From assembly GCF_009835145.1 (NCBI RefSeq), contig NZ_APKE01000035.1:62001-126000 (forward strand): 64,000 bases of DNA, in the 5' to 3' direction. Position numbers and translations under genes: made by a program. The notes beneath the pieces are model-generated. The model saw nothing but the letters and a program-made list of their open reading frames with translations, did no database searches and was not told the origin of the DNA. This document shows positions 15,638 through 28,227 of the stretch, piece after piece (position 1 is the stretch's first letter; every line of letters starts with the position of its first letter). This DNA is from Profundibacterium mesophilum KAUST100406-0324 (GTDB lineage Bacteria; Pseudomonadota; Alphaproteobacteria; Rhodobacterales; Rhodobacteraceae).

Positions 15638-15799
15638 ATGACATTCCTTGATCGCCTGCACCAACGCGCCCGCCAACGCGGCGAATACGAACGCACCCGG
15701 CGCGAGATCGCCGCCCTGCCCCGCGATGTCGCCCTAGATCTCGACATCTATCCCGGCGACGCGCATCGGATCGCGTGGAAGGCTGTCTATGGCGTATGA
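15638..15799 (+). CDS. DUF1127-like small protein (53 aa)
   Basis: A short gene with ATG at 15638 and AAGGAG six nucleotides upstream (15627-15632). The product is arginine-rich (LHQRARQRGEYERTRREI) and ends with DLDIYPGDAHRIAWKAVYG. The ..YxRTRxEIAxLP......DIxxxDAxxIAxxAVYG pattern is that of the small DUF1127/YjiS-like proteins common in Rhodobacteraceae. Members of this family have been linked to phosphate and RNA metabolism in some alphaproteobacteria; the role here is unknown. A terminator follows. Confidence 0.75.
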   Translation: MTFLDRLHQRARQRGEYERTRREIAALPRDVALDLDIYPGDAHRIAWKAVYGV

Positions 15800-15849
15800 C
15801 CCTGCCGCGCGTATGGGGGCCGGCGGCAGGAGCCGCACGGTCCTGTAGA

Positions 15850-15876
15850 GGGGCACCCGGTCACGGTGCCCCTTTC
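15850..15876 (+). terminator. Terminator after the DUF1127-like gene
   Basis: An 8-bp stem (GGGGCACC, 15850-15857, with 15865-15872) closes a 7-nt loop and is followed by TTTC. It overlaps the last codons of the convergent DUF6314-type gene. Confidence 0.75.
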
Positions 15877-16343
15877 TCGTTGCGCGCTGGCCTTTCGCCC
15901 GGTGCGTAGTCGCTGCGCATCACGTAGTCCTTGCGTGGGCCGGTGACGGTCCAGAGCGCGCTCCAGCGCGGCCAGTCACGAAAATCATAGGTCACCTCGT
16001 AACGGTCCGGTGCGCATTCATGCACCGCCCCGGCACGCCCCGCACGCGGCGCGATCAGGTGAAAGAAGCGCCCATCCTCGAAATGCACGCGGATATCGGG
16101 GCCGTCCTGCATCCATAGCGCACCGCGCTCGGCACGGATCGGCGCCGCCGCGCCAAAGCGCAGCAACCCGGCTTCGCCCATCCGCAGGCCCCCTTCCGCA
16201 GGCTGCCAGCGTGCCGTGCCGTCGAGCCGGCCGGAAAGCCGCGCGCGGCGATCCTCGATCTTCCGCGACAGGGTCCAGTCGCCCTCGAAATCACGCAGGC
16301 GCGGCGCCTCCCGGCAGGTTCGATCGGTGATGGGGGCGGTCAA
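15861..16343 (-). CDS. DUF6314 family protein
   Basis: A 160-residue soluble protein with the opening LRDFEGDWTLSRKIEDRRA, an alternating beta-strand pattern, and conserved RFFH and CAPDRYEVTYDF segments. This matches the lipocalin-like DUF6314 family common in Rhodobacteraceae. No signal peptide is visible. No function is known; the fold suggests binding of a small hydrophobic ligand, but nothing in the context supports a specific one. It is read divergently from purB. Confidence 0.75.
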   Translation of the reverse strand: MTAPITDRTCREAPRLRDFEGDWTLSRKIEDRRARLSGRLDGTARWQPAEGGLRMGEAGLLRFGAAAPIRAERGALWMQDGPDIRVHFEDGRFFHLIAPRAGRAGAVHECAPDRYEVTYDFRDWPRWSALWTVTGPRKDYVMRSDYAPGERPARNEKGAP

Positions 16344-16456
16344 CGGCCGCGCTCCTCGTGCTGTTGTTGGCCATTGCCGGGGCCCGCTTCTTGCCGGGAC
16401 CCTTGGTGCAGTCTATGACCGCGGCCATCCCGTCACAATCGCGAAAGGCCGCGCGC

Positions 16457-17764
<1,308 letters not shown>

Positions 17765-17779
17765 GCGGGCCCTCGCCCC

Positions 17780-17802
17780 TGCCGGCGCCGCGCGCGCCGG
17801 CA
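17780..17802 (+). terminator. GC-rich hairpin after purB
   Basis: A perfect 9-bp stem (TGCCGGCGC, 17780-17788, with 17794-17802) with a 5-nt loop lies 15 bp after purB. No T tract follows, so intrinsic termination is uncertain. Confidence 0.5.
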
Positions 17803-17842
17803 GGTCATGGACACCGTCCCCCGGGGCCACTAGCATCGCGCC

Positions 17843-18181
17843 ATGACCGATATGAATGGACATCGCTGGCACGACATGGGGGGCGCCGAGAGCGGCGCGA
17901 TTTCCCGCGACGAGCATGATTTCGCCTTTTGGGAGAAGCGTGTCGACGCGCTCGTCATCTTGGCGCAGGCACGCGGCCTCTTCACCGTTGACGCGTTGCG
18001 CCGGGTCCTCGAGGACATGGGGCCCGAGGCGTTCGAGACGATGAGTTACTACGAGCGCTGGGTCGCGGCGTTGAACCAGAACCTCGTTGAGCGAGGGGTC
18101 TATACGGTCAGCGAACTTGGCGCGCGCATGGAACGGATCGCCGAGCGCGGCGTGACCTATGGCGAGGCGGCCGATGAGTGA
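17843..18181 (+). CDS. Nitrile hydratase beta-subunit N-terminal-half protein (thiocyanate hydrolase beta-like)
   Basis: The 112-residue protein corresponds to only the N-terminal helical half of a nitrile hydratase beta subunit. The N-terminus MNGHRWHDMGG resembles the MxGxxDMGG start of beta chains, and SYYERWVAALNQNLVERGVYTVSEL (about 68-92) is the conserved helix pair; ALRRVLEDM (51-59) carries the arginine pair R53-R54. The beta C-terminal half is encoded separately by the next gene (8-bp overlap), as in thiocyanate hydrolase. The protein should form a heterotrimer with the next two gene products. It could start at the second ATG (17852), which fits the beta N-terminus better. No good ribosome-binding site precedes either. 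Confidence 0.85.
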   Translation: MTDMNGHRWHDMGGAESGAISRDEHDFAFWEKRVDALVILAQARGLFTVDALRRVLEDMGPEAFETMSYYERWVAALNQNLVERGVYTVSELGARMERIAERGVTYGEAADE

Positions 18182-18485
18182 GCCCGCGGATGGCGCGCCA
18201 CTTGCCCCCGGAACCACGGTGCGCGTGGCCACGATGATGCCGCCGGGCCATGTGCGCACGCCTGTCTATCTGCGCGGCCGGCGCGGTGTCGTCGAGCGGC
18301 GCCTCGGTCCCTTCCCCCTTCCCGAAGAGCTGGCCTATCACCGGCCCGGTCGCCCGCATGATCTCTACCGGGTCAGGTTCACGATGGCCGAGATCTGGGG
18401 CGCGGCCGCCGAAAGGCCCCGCGACACGCTCGAGGCCGAAATCTACGCCCACTGGCTGAGACCGGAGCCGACCGATGCCGCATGA
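18174..18485 (+). CDS. Nitrile hydratase beta-subunit C-terminal-half protein (thiocyanate hydrolase alpha-like)
   Basis: The 103-residue protein matches the C-terminal SH3-like barrel of nitrile hydratase beta: LAPGTTVRVATMMPPGHVRTP, RGRRGVVERRLGPFPLPE, and HDLYRVRFTMAEIWG followed by the strand ending in YAHWLRPE. The start ATG at 18174 overlaps the previous gene by 8 bp, and the stop overlaps the next gene by 11 bp, so the three are translationally coupled. The metal centre lies in the next gene product; this chain would complete the active-site pocket. The separate coding of the two beta halves is the diagnostic feature. Confidence 0.87.
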   Translation: MSEPADGAPLAPGTTVRVATMMPPGHVRTPVYLRGRRGVVERRLGPFPLPEELAYHRPGRPHDLYRVRFTMAEIWGAAAERPRDTLEAEIYAHWLRPEPTDAA

Positions 18486-19131
18486 CCATTCCCACGAGAT
18501 GAGCCCCTCGGGCCATCCCTACCGCACCGATGACGACGTGCCGCTGAGCTACTGGCAGCAGATGGAGATCGCCATCCGCGAGATCCTGATCGAGAAGGGC
18601 GTGACCTCGGCCGCCGAGATCGCGGCGCAGGTCGAGGCGATGGACGCGCGGGGGCCCGCCAATGGCGCAGCCCTCGTCGCGCGGGCCTGGAGCGACGGTG
18701 AGTTCCGCGCGCTTTTGATGCGCGATGCGGGAGCGGCCTGCGCGCAGATGGGCTTTGACATCGGCACGCTCAAGCTCATCGCGCTCGAGAATACCGAAAA
18801 CGTGCACAACGTCGTCGTCTGCACCCTGTGCTCATGCTACCCGCGCAACCTGCTGGGATTGCCGCCCGACTGGTACAAGTCGCGCGCCTATCGCAGTCGC
18901 ACGGTCCGTGAGCCGCGCCGGGTCCTGGCCGAATTCGGGGTGGAACTGGGCGATGATGTCGAGATCCGGGTCCATGACAGCACCGCCGACATGCGCTACA
19001 TCGTGATCCCGCGCCGGCCCGAGGGCACGGCGGGACTGTCACGGCCCGAGCTTGCCGCGCTCGTCGGGCGCGATGCGATGATCGGCACCGGCCTAGCCCG
19101 CGTACCTGGCGCCGCGCCGCCGGGGGGCTGA
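18475..19131 (+). CDS. Cobalt-type nitrile hydratase alpha / thiocyanate hydrolase gamma-like catalytic subunit
   Basis: The 218-residue product has the metal-claw motif VCTLCSCYPR with C116, C119 and C121; threonine after the first cysteine is typical of cobalt rather than iron enzymes. The two later cysteines are normally oxidised to sulfinic and sulfenic acids. The residue after CSCYP is R124, whereas nitrile hydratases usually have tryptophan there; arginine occupies this place in the thiocyanate hydrolase gamma subunit. Downstream motifs GLPPDWYKSRAYRSRTVREPR and DMRYIVIPRRPEGT fit the family. The enzyme hydrates nitriles or hydrolyses thiocyanate in the cytoplasm. No cobalt-insertion activator is encoded in the neighbourhood. 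Confidence 0.88.
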   Translation: MPHDHSHEMSPSGHPYRTDDDVPLSYWQQMEIAIREILIEKGVTSAAEIAAQVEAMDARGPANGAALVARAWSDGEFRALLMRDAGAACAQMGFDIGTLKLIALENTENVHNVVVCTLCSCYPRNLLGLPPDWYKSRAYRSRTVREPRRVLAEFGVELGDDVEIRVHDSTADMRYIVIPRRPEGTAGLSRPELAALVGRDAMIGTGLARVPGAAPPGG

Positions 19132-19229
19132 CCGGCCCGCACCGCTTCCCGAACCGGCCGGGCAAACAGAACAGGGCGATCGCTCCCCATCGCGGGGCCG
19201 CCGCCGCATCCACAGGACTGGAACGCGAG

Positions 19230-20192
19230 ATGAACGAGGCGGCACGCGAGCGGCGGAGCGGGTATCGGCGTGCCCCGCTTTCCGACCAGGCCAAGGGCAT
19301 CTTGTTGATGATCTGCGCGATCGCGCTTTTCACGGTGCTCGATGCGCTGGCCAAGGGCATCGGGCAGGAAACGAACCCCGTCATGGCGCTCTGGGCGCGC
19401 TACGCGGGGCAGACCGTCATCGTTGCCGTCATCGTCGCGCCGCGCCTGCGCCGCGTGCTCAGGACGCGCTACCCCAAGCTGCAGGTCCTGCGTTCGATCT
19501 TCCTGCTCTCGGCGACGAGCTGCTTCTTCACGGGCCTGACGATGATCGGGCTGGCCGAGGCGACGGCGATCATGGACCTCAACCCGGTCATCATCACCCT
19601 CGGGGCCGCGCTGATCCTGGGCGAGCGCTTCGGGCCGCGCCGCGCGGTCGGGGTCGTGGTCTCGCTCATCGGGGCTCTGATCGTCATCCGCCCCGGCAGC
19701 GAGGTCTTCAGCTATGCCGCCCTGCTGCCGCTCGCCGCGGCGCTTTTCTATTCGGGCTACGCGTTGACCACGCGTTTCGTCGGCCGGGACGAGGATGCCT
19801 GGACCTCACTGCTCTACTCGGCCCTGCTCGGCGCGATCCTCTTTACCGCCCTTATCCCCTTCTTCTGGGAAATGCCGGACCTGCGCACGGCAGGGATGAT
19901 GGCGGTAATCGGCTTTTGCGGTGCCGGCTCGCAGCTGATGCTGATCCGCGCGCTGATGATGGCCGAGGCGAGCCTGATCGCGCCCTTCGCCTATGTCGGG
20001 CTGATCTTCGCGAGCCTTTGGGGTCTGCTTTTCTTCGGCGAGTGGCCGGACCTTCCGACGGTGATCGGCATGGTTGTGATCGCGGGGGCCGGTCTTTATG
20101 TCTGGCACCGTGAGACACAGCTTGCCGGTCCCTCCGGGAGCGACACGGGCGGCGGGGCCATTCGGGGACGGGAAGGGAACGCGGGCGGATGA
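19230..20192 (+). CDS. DMT superfamily transporter (EamA domain)
   Basis: The 320-residue product has about ten hydrophobic helices in two EamA repeats (starting at about residues 20 and 160), with TSCFFTGLTMIGLAEATAIMDLNPV in pieces typical of the family. It is an inner-membrane exporter or permease of unknown substrate. It lies 98 bp after the nitrile hydratase-like operon and overlaps the acyltransferase gene by 4 bp. A connection with nitrile or thiocyanate metabolism is possible but not shown. Confidence 0.85.
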   Translation: MNEAARERRSGYRRAPLSDQAKGILLMICAIALFTVLDALAKGIGQETNPVMALWARYAGQTVIVAVIVAPRLRRVLRTRYPKLQVLRSIFLLSATSCFFTGLTMIGLAEATAIMDLNPVIITLGAALILGERFGPRRAVGVVVSLIGALIVIRPGSEVFSYAALLPLAAALFYSGYALTTRFVGRDEDAWTSLLYSALLGAILFTALIPFFWEMPDLRTAGMMAVIGFCGAGSQLMLIRALMMAEASLIAPFAYVGLIFASLWGLLFFGEWPDLPTVIGMVVIAGAGLYVWHRETQLAGPSGSDTGGGAIRGREGNAGG

Positions 20193-21073
20193 AGCGATCG
20201 GTGATGCGGGACCGTGCCGTCAACGCGGCCATCCGGTCGGTCCTCGCGCTGGCCATGGCGGTTCCCTACCGGACCCGCGTGCCGATGATGGGCTGGATCG
20301 TCTCGCGGATCGTCGCGCCGCTGGCCGGGTGGAGCCGCCGCGTCGAGGCCAACCTGGCCCATGTGCGCCCCGATCTGGACGCGGCGGAGGTCCGCCGGCT
20401 CAAACGCGCGGTGCCCGACAATGCCGGACGAACCCTGATCGAGATCTACTCGGGCGAGCCCTTTCGCGCGCGGGCCCGCAACACCCCGCTCGCCGGGCCG
20501 GGGCTCGACGCCCTGCGCGCGGCCCGCGCCGAGGGGCGGCCGGTCATCATGGTGACCGGGCATCTTGGCAATTACGACGTGCCACGCATCGCCCTTGCGC
20601 AGGAGGGGATCGCCCTCGCCGCGCTCTACCGCGAGATGCGCAACCCCTATTTCAACGCCCATTACGCCGAGGCGATGCGCGGCAATGCGGAGCCGATCTT
20701 CCCGGCCAATCGGCGCGGCCTGCTGGGTTTCGTGAACCACCTGCGGCAGGGCGGCGCGGTCGGTATCCTGATCGATGTCTTCGCGGGCAACGGCGCGCCG
20801 GTGACCTTCTTCAGCAAGACCGCGCCAACCGCGACTTCCGCGGCCGAATGGGCGTTGAAATACGATGCGCTCGTGGTCCCGGTCTACGGCATCAGGCAGC
20901 CAAATGGGCTCGACTTCGAAATCCTGATCGACGCGCCCGTGCCGCTGAGCGATCCCCTGACGCTCACCCAGGCGCTCAATGACAGCCTCGAGCGTGTCGT
21001 CCGCACCCATATGGAGCAATGGTTCTGGATCCACCGGCGCTGGAAGCCCGAGCTTCGCGCGGCGCAAGACTGA
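20189..21073 (+). CDS. Lysophospholipid / lipid A-type acyltransferase (LpxL/HtrB-like)
   Basis: The 294-residue product carries the H-x4-D catalytic motif in VTGHLGNYDVPRIAL (about residues 116-130), the substrate-binding NRRGLLGFVNHLRQGGAVGILIDV region, and an N-terminal hydrophobic anchor (about 10-35). This architecture is that of the Kdo2-lipid A lauroyl/myristoyl acyltransferase family, acting at the cytoplasmic face of the inner membrane. Whether the acceptor is lipid A or another lysolipid cannot be told. It overlaps the EamA gene by 4 bp. Confidence 0.85.
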   Translation: MKRSVMRDRAVNAAIRSVLALAMAVPYRTRVPMMGWIVSRIVAPLAGWSRRVEANLAHVRPDLDAAEVRRLKRAVPDNAGRTLIEIYSGEPFRARARNTPLAGPGLDALRAARAEGRPVIMVTGHLGNYDVPRIALAQEGIALAALYREMRNPYFNAHYAEAMRGNAEPIFPANRRGLLGFVNHLRQGGAVGILIDVFAGNGAPVTFFSKTAPTATSAAEWALKYDALVVPVYGIRQPNGLDFEILIDAPVPLSDPLTLTQALNDSLERVVRTHMEQWFWIHRRWKPELRAAQD

Positions 21074-21115
21074 GCGGCGCCGCGCGGTCCGGTCCCCTCG
21101 CGGCCATTGGCGGTG

Positions 21116-21817
21116 TCAGTCGCGCATCGCCGCCGCGATGATGGCCCCCGGACCGCGTTCCTGGATCAGCACCGCGATCTTGCGACCGGGCATCGTGTCC
21201 TCGACCTCGATCGACAAGGGCGCGGCACCGTTCCATTCCGCGAGCCTGTGCCAGCCCTCGACGATATTGCTGTAGAAGATGCGCTTGCCGGCATTCTCGC
21301 CGTGATCGATCGCCACCTCGCGTCCGGGTGACACCGCTACGAGCTGCACGGCCATCACCTGCGGCAGCGGGCCCACGGCCTCCGCCGTGATCGCGATCCG
21401 GCCGTTCTCGCGCGTCAGGTCGAGCGCGACGCGGTCCGGCAGGGCGCCGTGCTTCTCTATGAGCTGCGTGACCTCGATCGGCTGGTAGCCGACAACGTGA
21501 TCGATGCCTCCGACGATAATCTGCGGCGTGTAGACCATCCGCTCGCCGGCCGCCGCTGCATAGGCCTTCTGCCGCTTGGTGAAGGCGGGCTGCGCGAACA
21601 TGTCGGCCCAGCCGATGTAATCCCAGTAGTCGACATGCAGCGCGAGGGCGATCACGTCCTGGCGTTGGGCGACCTGCGCCAGAAGCGCATCCGCGGGCGG
21701 ACAGGAGGAGCAGCCCTGCGAGGTGAAGAGCTCGACCACGACCATCCGGTCGCTTGCCGCGAGTGGCGCGGCGCCCAGGGTGAGGGCCGCTGAAAGCAGG
21801 GCGGTCGCGATGCGCAT
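21116..21817 (-). CDS. DUF1223 family secreted protein (thioredoxin-like fold)
   Basis: From the ATG at 21817 the product is 233 residues with a signal peptide (MRIATALLSAALTLGAAPLAA). Just after it lies VVELFTSQGCSSCPPADALLAQVA, the DUF1223 hallmark with a CxxC pair like that of thioredoxin-fold proteins. WDYIGWADMFAQPAFTKRQKAY and YTPQIIVGG are further family motifs. A periplasmic redox role is plausible from the CxxC but has not been shown for the family. It is convergent with the acyltransferase gene and divergent from acnA. Confidence 0.87.
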   Translation of the reverse strand: MRIATALLSAALTLGAAPLAASDRMVVVELFTSQGCSSCPPADALLAQVAQRQDVIALALHVDYWDYIGWADMFAQPAFTKRQKAYAAAAGERMVYTPQIIVGGIDHVVGYQPIEVTQLIEKHGALPDRVALDLTRENGRIAITAEAVGPLPQVMAVQLVAVSPGREVAIDHGENAGKRIFYSNIVEGWHRLAEWNGAAPLSIEVEDTMPGRKIAVLIQERGPGAIIAAAMRD

Positions 21818-21941
21818 AGGTTTGTCCAGTGCCGGTGATCCCGGATACCGTGTTACGAAACCCGGCACGGCTCGGCCAATCAAGGTTTTGCGAGAACCCG
21901 CACGCGCCCTTGCCGCGAAGCGTTCCCCTTGTGCTACACAG

Positions 21942-21965
21942 TTTGGTGTGCGATGGTATACCAAA
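21942..21965. promoter_or_regulatory. Operator-like palindrome upstream of acnA
   Basis: TTTGGT (21942-21947) and ACCAAA (21960-21965) form inverted arms 12 bp apart, and the inner sequence contains the perfect 10-bp palindrome TGGTATACCA (21954-21963). It lies 84-107 bp before acnA. The TGGT..ACCA form resembles sites of GntR/FadR-type repressors. A possible promoter just upstream is TTGCCG (21910-21915), 17 bp, GCTACA (21933-21938), which would place the palindrome at about +1 to +20. Confidence 0.45.
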
Positions 21966-22048
21966 TGCGGCTTCACCCTTGAAGAGAAGGGGCGCTTGCT
22001 GCATCACGGTGACAAATTCAGCCCTTTGCAACCCAGGAGATCTATTCC

Positions 22049-24826
<2,778 letters not shown>

Positions 24827-24875
24827 ACCGGAGGCCACGATGCGGCCCTCCGGGGCCGCAACCGGACAAGAACGG

Positions 24876-24903
24876 GGGAGCGCCAGATCGGCGCTCCCTT
24901 TTT
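24876..24903 (+). terminator. Rho-independent terminator after acnA
   Basis: A perfect 9-bp stem (GGGAGCGCC, 24876-24884, with 24890-24898), a 5-nt loop and five T residues (24899-24903), 49 bp after acnA. Confidence 0.93.
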
Positions 24904-25104
24904 GCTCGCGGCATTCCTGCCGTGACTCGCGCCCCGGTTGGCACGGGATGCCAAGGCGCCCCGTCATGCCGTTCATATCGTCCATCATTTGCCGCGATGG
25001 CCGCATCATTCGGCATCTGCCGCCACGGATTATGCGCTACGTCTGGATGCAGTGATGCAGACACGGCGCCCCCTTCGGCGGGCGCGCAGAACGAGGGCAG
25101 CAGC

Positions 25105-27741
25105 GTGGCGGGCAGGCTTGACGATTTCGACCCCGAGGAAACCGGAGAGTGGATCGAGGCGCTCGAGGCGCTTCATGAGGCCGATGGTCCCGAACGCGTG
25201 CGATACATCATGGACCGTCTGCTCGAAACGGCCCGCGACAATCGGCTCAGCCTGATCTCGCGCCCCGTGTCGGCCTACCAGAACACGATCCCGACCACGC
25301 GGCAGGGCCGCTACCCCGGCGACCTGGCGATCGAGGAGCGTCTGACCGCGATCTTGCGCTGGAACGCCCTTGCGATGGTGATCCGCGGCAACGAGGCTTA
25401 CGGCGGCCTCGGCGGGCATATCGCCTCCTATGCCTCGGCGGCGGAAATCTTCGAGACGGGGTTCAACCACTTCTTCGACGCCGAGGACATGGTCTTCTTC
25501 CAGCCGCACTCGGCACCCGGCGTCTACGCGCGCGCCTTTCTGGAGGGGCGGCTCTCCGAGGATGATCTCGACAGGTTCCGCCAGGAGGTCGGCGATGCGC
25601 CCGGCCTGCCCTCCTATCCGCATCCATGGCTCATGCCCGATTTCTGGCAGTTTCCCACCGGGTCGATGGGGCTCGGCCCGATCAGCGCGGTCTACCAGGC
25701 CCGTTTCATGCGCTACATGCAGGCGCGCGGCCTCGCCCGAACCAACGAGCGGCATGTGTGGGGGGTGTTCGGCGATGGTGAGATGGACGAGCCTGAATCG
25801 ATCGGCGGCCTCACCCTCGCGGCGCGCGAGAAACTCGACAACCTGACCTTCATCGTCAACTGCAACCTGCAGCGTCTCGACGGTCCGGTGCGCGGCAACG
25901 GACAGATCATCCAGGAACTCGAGAGCCTTTTCCTCGGGGCGGGCTGGAACGTGATTAAGGTGCTCTGGGGGACCGAGTGGGACGGGATCTTCTCCGCCGA
26001 TCGCCAGCAGGTCCTTCTGCGCCGTTTCGCCGAGACGGTGGACGGCCAGTATCAGAATCTCGGCTCAAAGGATGGCGATTACAACCGGGCCAGCTTCTTC
26101 GGCACGGATCCCGAGAGCGCGGCCCTCGTGGAGCATCTGACCGATGAAGAGATCCACAAGCTCAAGCGCGGCGGGCACGACTTCCGCAAGCTTCATGCCG
26201 CCTTCGCCGCCGCCAGGGCGCATAAGGGCCAACCGACAGTGATCCTCGCCAAGACCAAGAAAGGGTACGGGATGGGCGGTGCCGGTGAGAGCCGGATGAT
26301 GGCCCACCAGGCGAAGAAGCTCGATTTCGATGCCCTGCGGGAATTCCGCGACCGGTTCGATCTGCCGCTGACGGATGCCGACCTGAGGGAGGTGCGCTAT
26401 CACAAGCCCGCTCCGGACAGCCCCGAGATGCGCTACCTCGCCGCCCGGCGCACAGCGCTGAACGGTCCGCTGCCGCGGCGGCGCCAGAGCGCGGCCAGCC
26501 TGCCCGCCCTGCCCGAGCTCGCCAGCTACGGCACGTTCGCCCTCGCCGCCGACGGCAAGCCCATGTCGACGACCGTTGCCGCGGTCCGCATGATGAACGG
26601 GATGCTGAAGGCCGATGAGCTTGGCCCCCGCATCGTGCCGATCGTGGCCGACGAGGCACGCACCTTCGGAATGGACAACCTTTTCCGGCAGGTCGGCATC
26701 TACTCTCCCGAGGGGCAGCTCTACGAGCCGGAAGATGCAGGCTCGATGCTCTATTACCGCGAGAAGTCGGACGGGCAGCTTCTCGAGGAGGGGATCACCG
26801 AGGCCGGTGCCATATCGAGCTGGACGGCGGCGGCGACTGCCTACTCCACGCATGGCGTCGCCCTGCTTCCGATCTTCATCTTTTATTCGATGTTCGGCTT
26901 TCAAAGGGTTGGCGACCTGATCTGGGCAGCCGCGGATCAGCGTGCCCGCGGCTTCCTGCTCGGGGCGACGGCGGGGCGCACGACGCTTTCCGGCGAAGGG
27001 CTCCAGCATCAGGATGGCTCTTCGCAGCTTGCCGCCGCGACCATCCCGACCTGCCGTGCCTATGATCCGGCCTATGCCTACGAGTTGGCCGTCATCCTGG
27101 AGGCCGGCACACGGCGCATGATCACCGAGCAGCGCGACGAGTTCTACTACGTGACCGTGATGAACGAGGCCTACGCACAGCCGTCGATCCCGGAGGCGCC
27201 AGGCATCCGCGCGGGCATCCTCGCGGGAGGCTACAGCCTGCCGCGTACCGAGAGCGGGACGGCCGCGGTGCGCCTCCTGGGCTCGGGCGCGATCCTGCCG
27301 CAGGTCGTGGAAGCCGCCGAGCGGCTCGCGGCCGAGGGGATCGCGGCGGAGGTCATCTCCGTCACCTCCTACAGCGAGCTCGAGCGCGGCGCCCGCGAGG
27401 TCGAGCGCGCGCGAAGGCTCGGCGACGAGTGCGCAGGCAGCCATCTCGAGACCCTCCTGCCCGGAACGGCGCCGGTGATCGCCGCCACCGACTACGTTCG
27501 GGCCGTTCCCTCGCTGATCGCGCCCTACCTTTCGGCACCGATCACCGTTCTGGGCACCGACGGGTTCGGCCGATCGGCGACGCGCGCCGCGTTGCGCGCT
27601 TTCTTCGAGGTGGACGCGGCCTCCATCGCACTCGCGGCGGCGCAGGCGCTGGCGCGGCGCGGCGCGCTGCCCGACGGCGTTCTGGCGCGTCTGCGCGCGA
27701 CCGTGGCGTCCGATCCCGGCAACCCGCCCTGGCGGGCCTGA
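25105..27741 (+). CDS. aceE: Pyruvate dehydrogenase E1 component, homodimeric AceE type (stand-alone)
   Basis: With the GTG at 25105 (GAGGG ribosome-binding site 7 nt upstream) the product is 878 residues, against 887 for E. coli AceE. The thiamine diphosphate motif is [13 protein letters not shown] to FIVNCNLQ (about residues 219-258). Other AceE segments are [20 protein letters not shown] in pieces, [31 protein letters not shown], and [10 protein letters not shown]. It decarboxylates pyruvate or a related 2-oxo acid and passes the acyl group to a lipoyl E2. No E2 or E3 gene is adjacent, unlike in enteric bacteria. A longer open frame upstream begins inside acnA and is not used. A 2-oxobutyrate preference, as in MdeB-like homologues, is possible. 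Confidence 0.92.
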   Translation: MAGRLDDFDPEETGEWIEALEALHEADGPERVRYIMDRLLETARDNRLSLISRPVSAYQNTIPTTRQGRYPGDLAIEERLTAILRWNALAMVIRGNEAYGGLGGHIASYASAAEIFETGFNHFFDAEDMVFFQPHSAPGVYARAFLEGRLSEDDLDRFRQEVGDAPGLPSYPHPWLMPDFWQFPTGSMGLGPISAVYQARFMRYMQARGLARTNERHVWGVFGDGEMDEPESIGGLTLAAREKLDNLTFIVNCNLQRLDGPVRGNGQIIQELESLFLGAGWNVIKVLWGTEWDGIFSADRQQVLLRRFAETVDGQYQNLGSKDGDYNRASFFGTDPESAALVEHLTDEEIHKLKRGGHDFRKLHAAFAAARAHKGQPTVILAKTKKGYGMGGAGESRMMAHQAKKLDFDALREFRDRFDLPLTDADLREVRYHKPAPDSPEMRYLAARRTALNGPLPRRRQSAASLPALPELASYGTFALAADGKPMSTTVAAVRMMNGMLKADELGPRIVPIVADEARTFGMDNLFRQVGIYSPEGQLYEPEDAGSMLYYREKSDGQLLEEGITEAGAISSWTAAATAYSTHGVALLPIFIFYSMFGFQRVGDLIWAAADQRARGFLLGATAGRTTLSGEGLQHQDGSSQLAAATIPTCRAYDPAYAYELAVILEAGTRRMITEQRDEFYYVTVMNEAYAQPSIPEAPGIRAGILAGGYSLPRTESGTAAVRLLGSGAILPQVVEAAERLAAEGIAAEVISVTSYSELERGAREVERARRLGDECAGSHLETLLPGTAPVIAATDYVRAVPSLIAPYLSAPITVLGTDGFGRSATRAALRAFFEVDAASIALAAAQALARRGALPDGVLARLRATVASDPGNPPWRA

Positions 27742-27990
27742 TACGACGGCCCGGCAGCCTGCGCCTCCTCCCCTGATCATGGCAGGGTCATTTTCCCCAG
27801 CCCGAATTTTCTCTGTCCTGAATTGTGGCCAAATCTAGGCCATTTTGCGCCGAGCTTGTGCAGCGCGCTCGACCGAACCTGTATTTTAGGCTAGGGTCGA
27901 GTTACAGAATCGATATGAGAACCGGTCAATTTTCGGCCGATCGACCTGTAACCCACGGTCCAGCGCCTCCTCATTAATCTTTTGGAGACG
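27742..27990. other. AT-richer intergenic region after aceE
   Basis: This 249-bp stretch is clearly richer in A and T than the flanking genes. It contains a perfect inverted repeat TGGCC-N7-GGCCA (27826-27842) and several T-rich tracts. No terminator with a U tract was found for aceE. It probably holds the promoter of the small gene that follows; I could not assign -35 and -10 boxes with confidence. Confidence 0.4.
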
Positions 27991-28212
27991 ATGGTCGATC
28001 AAATTGACGATTACGACCGCGCGGTCACTGAAACAGTTCGTTTCCTCGCATCTCGCCTCAAAGACCCAATATTTTTGACATATTCTTTTCAGGTGACGCC
28101 AATGAAACTCAATGAATTCCGGGCAGTTTTGCGTCGATCCAAGCTTCCGGTTCCGATGTTGGAAAGCCTTCTGATCTGCGCCGGCGTCGTCGCGCTGCTG
28201 ATTTGGGGGTGA
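27991..28212 (+). CDS. Hypothetical small protein with C-terminal membrane helix (73 aa)
   Basis: An ATG at 27991 follows TTTTGGAGACG, a ribosome-binding site with short spacing. The product has an acidic N-terminal half (VDQIDDYDRAVTETVRFLASRL) and a C-terminal hydrophobic helix (about residues 55-72, MLESLLICAGVVALLIWG). The first two thirds use AT-rich codons unlike the neighbours (for example ATA, TTT, AAA, TTG), whereas the helix-coding part is GC-rich. I do not recognise the family. An internal start at 28101 would give a 36-residue membrane peptide. The gene may be real or fortuitous. Confidence 0.4.
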   Translation: MVDQIDDYDRAVTETVRFLASRLKDPIFLTYSFQVTPMKLNEFRAVLRRSKLPVPMLESLLICAGVVALLIWG

Positions 28213-28227
28213 TCTGATATCCCCACG

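Noticed and set aside
19230-21073. EamA exporter and acyltransferase as part of the nitrile hydratase-like system
   Set aside because: They are on the same strand 98 bp downstream, but their families have no known link with nitrile or thiocyanate use. They are kept as separate genes.
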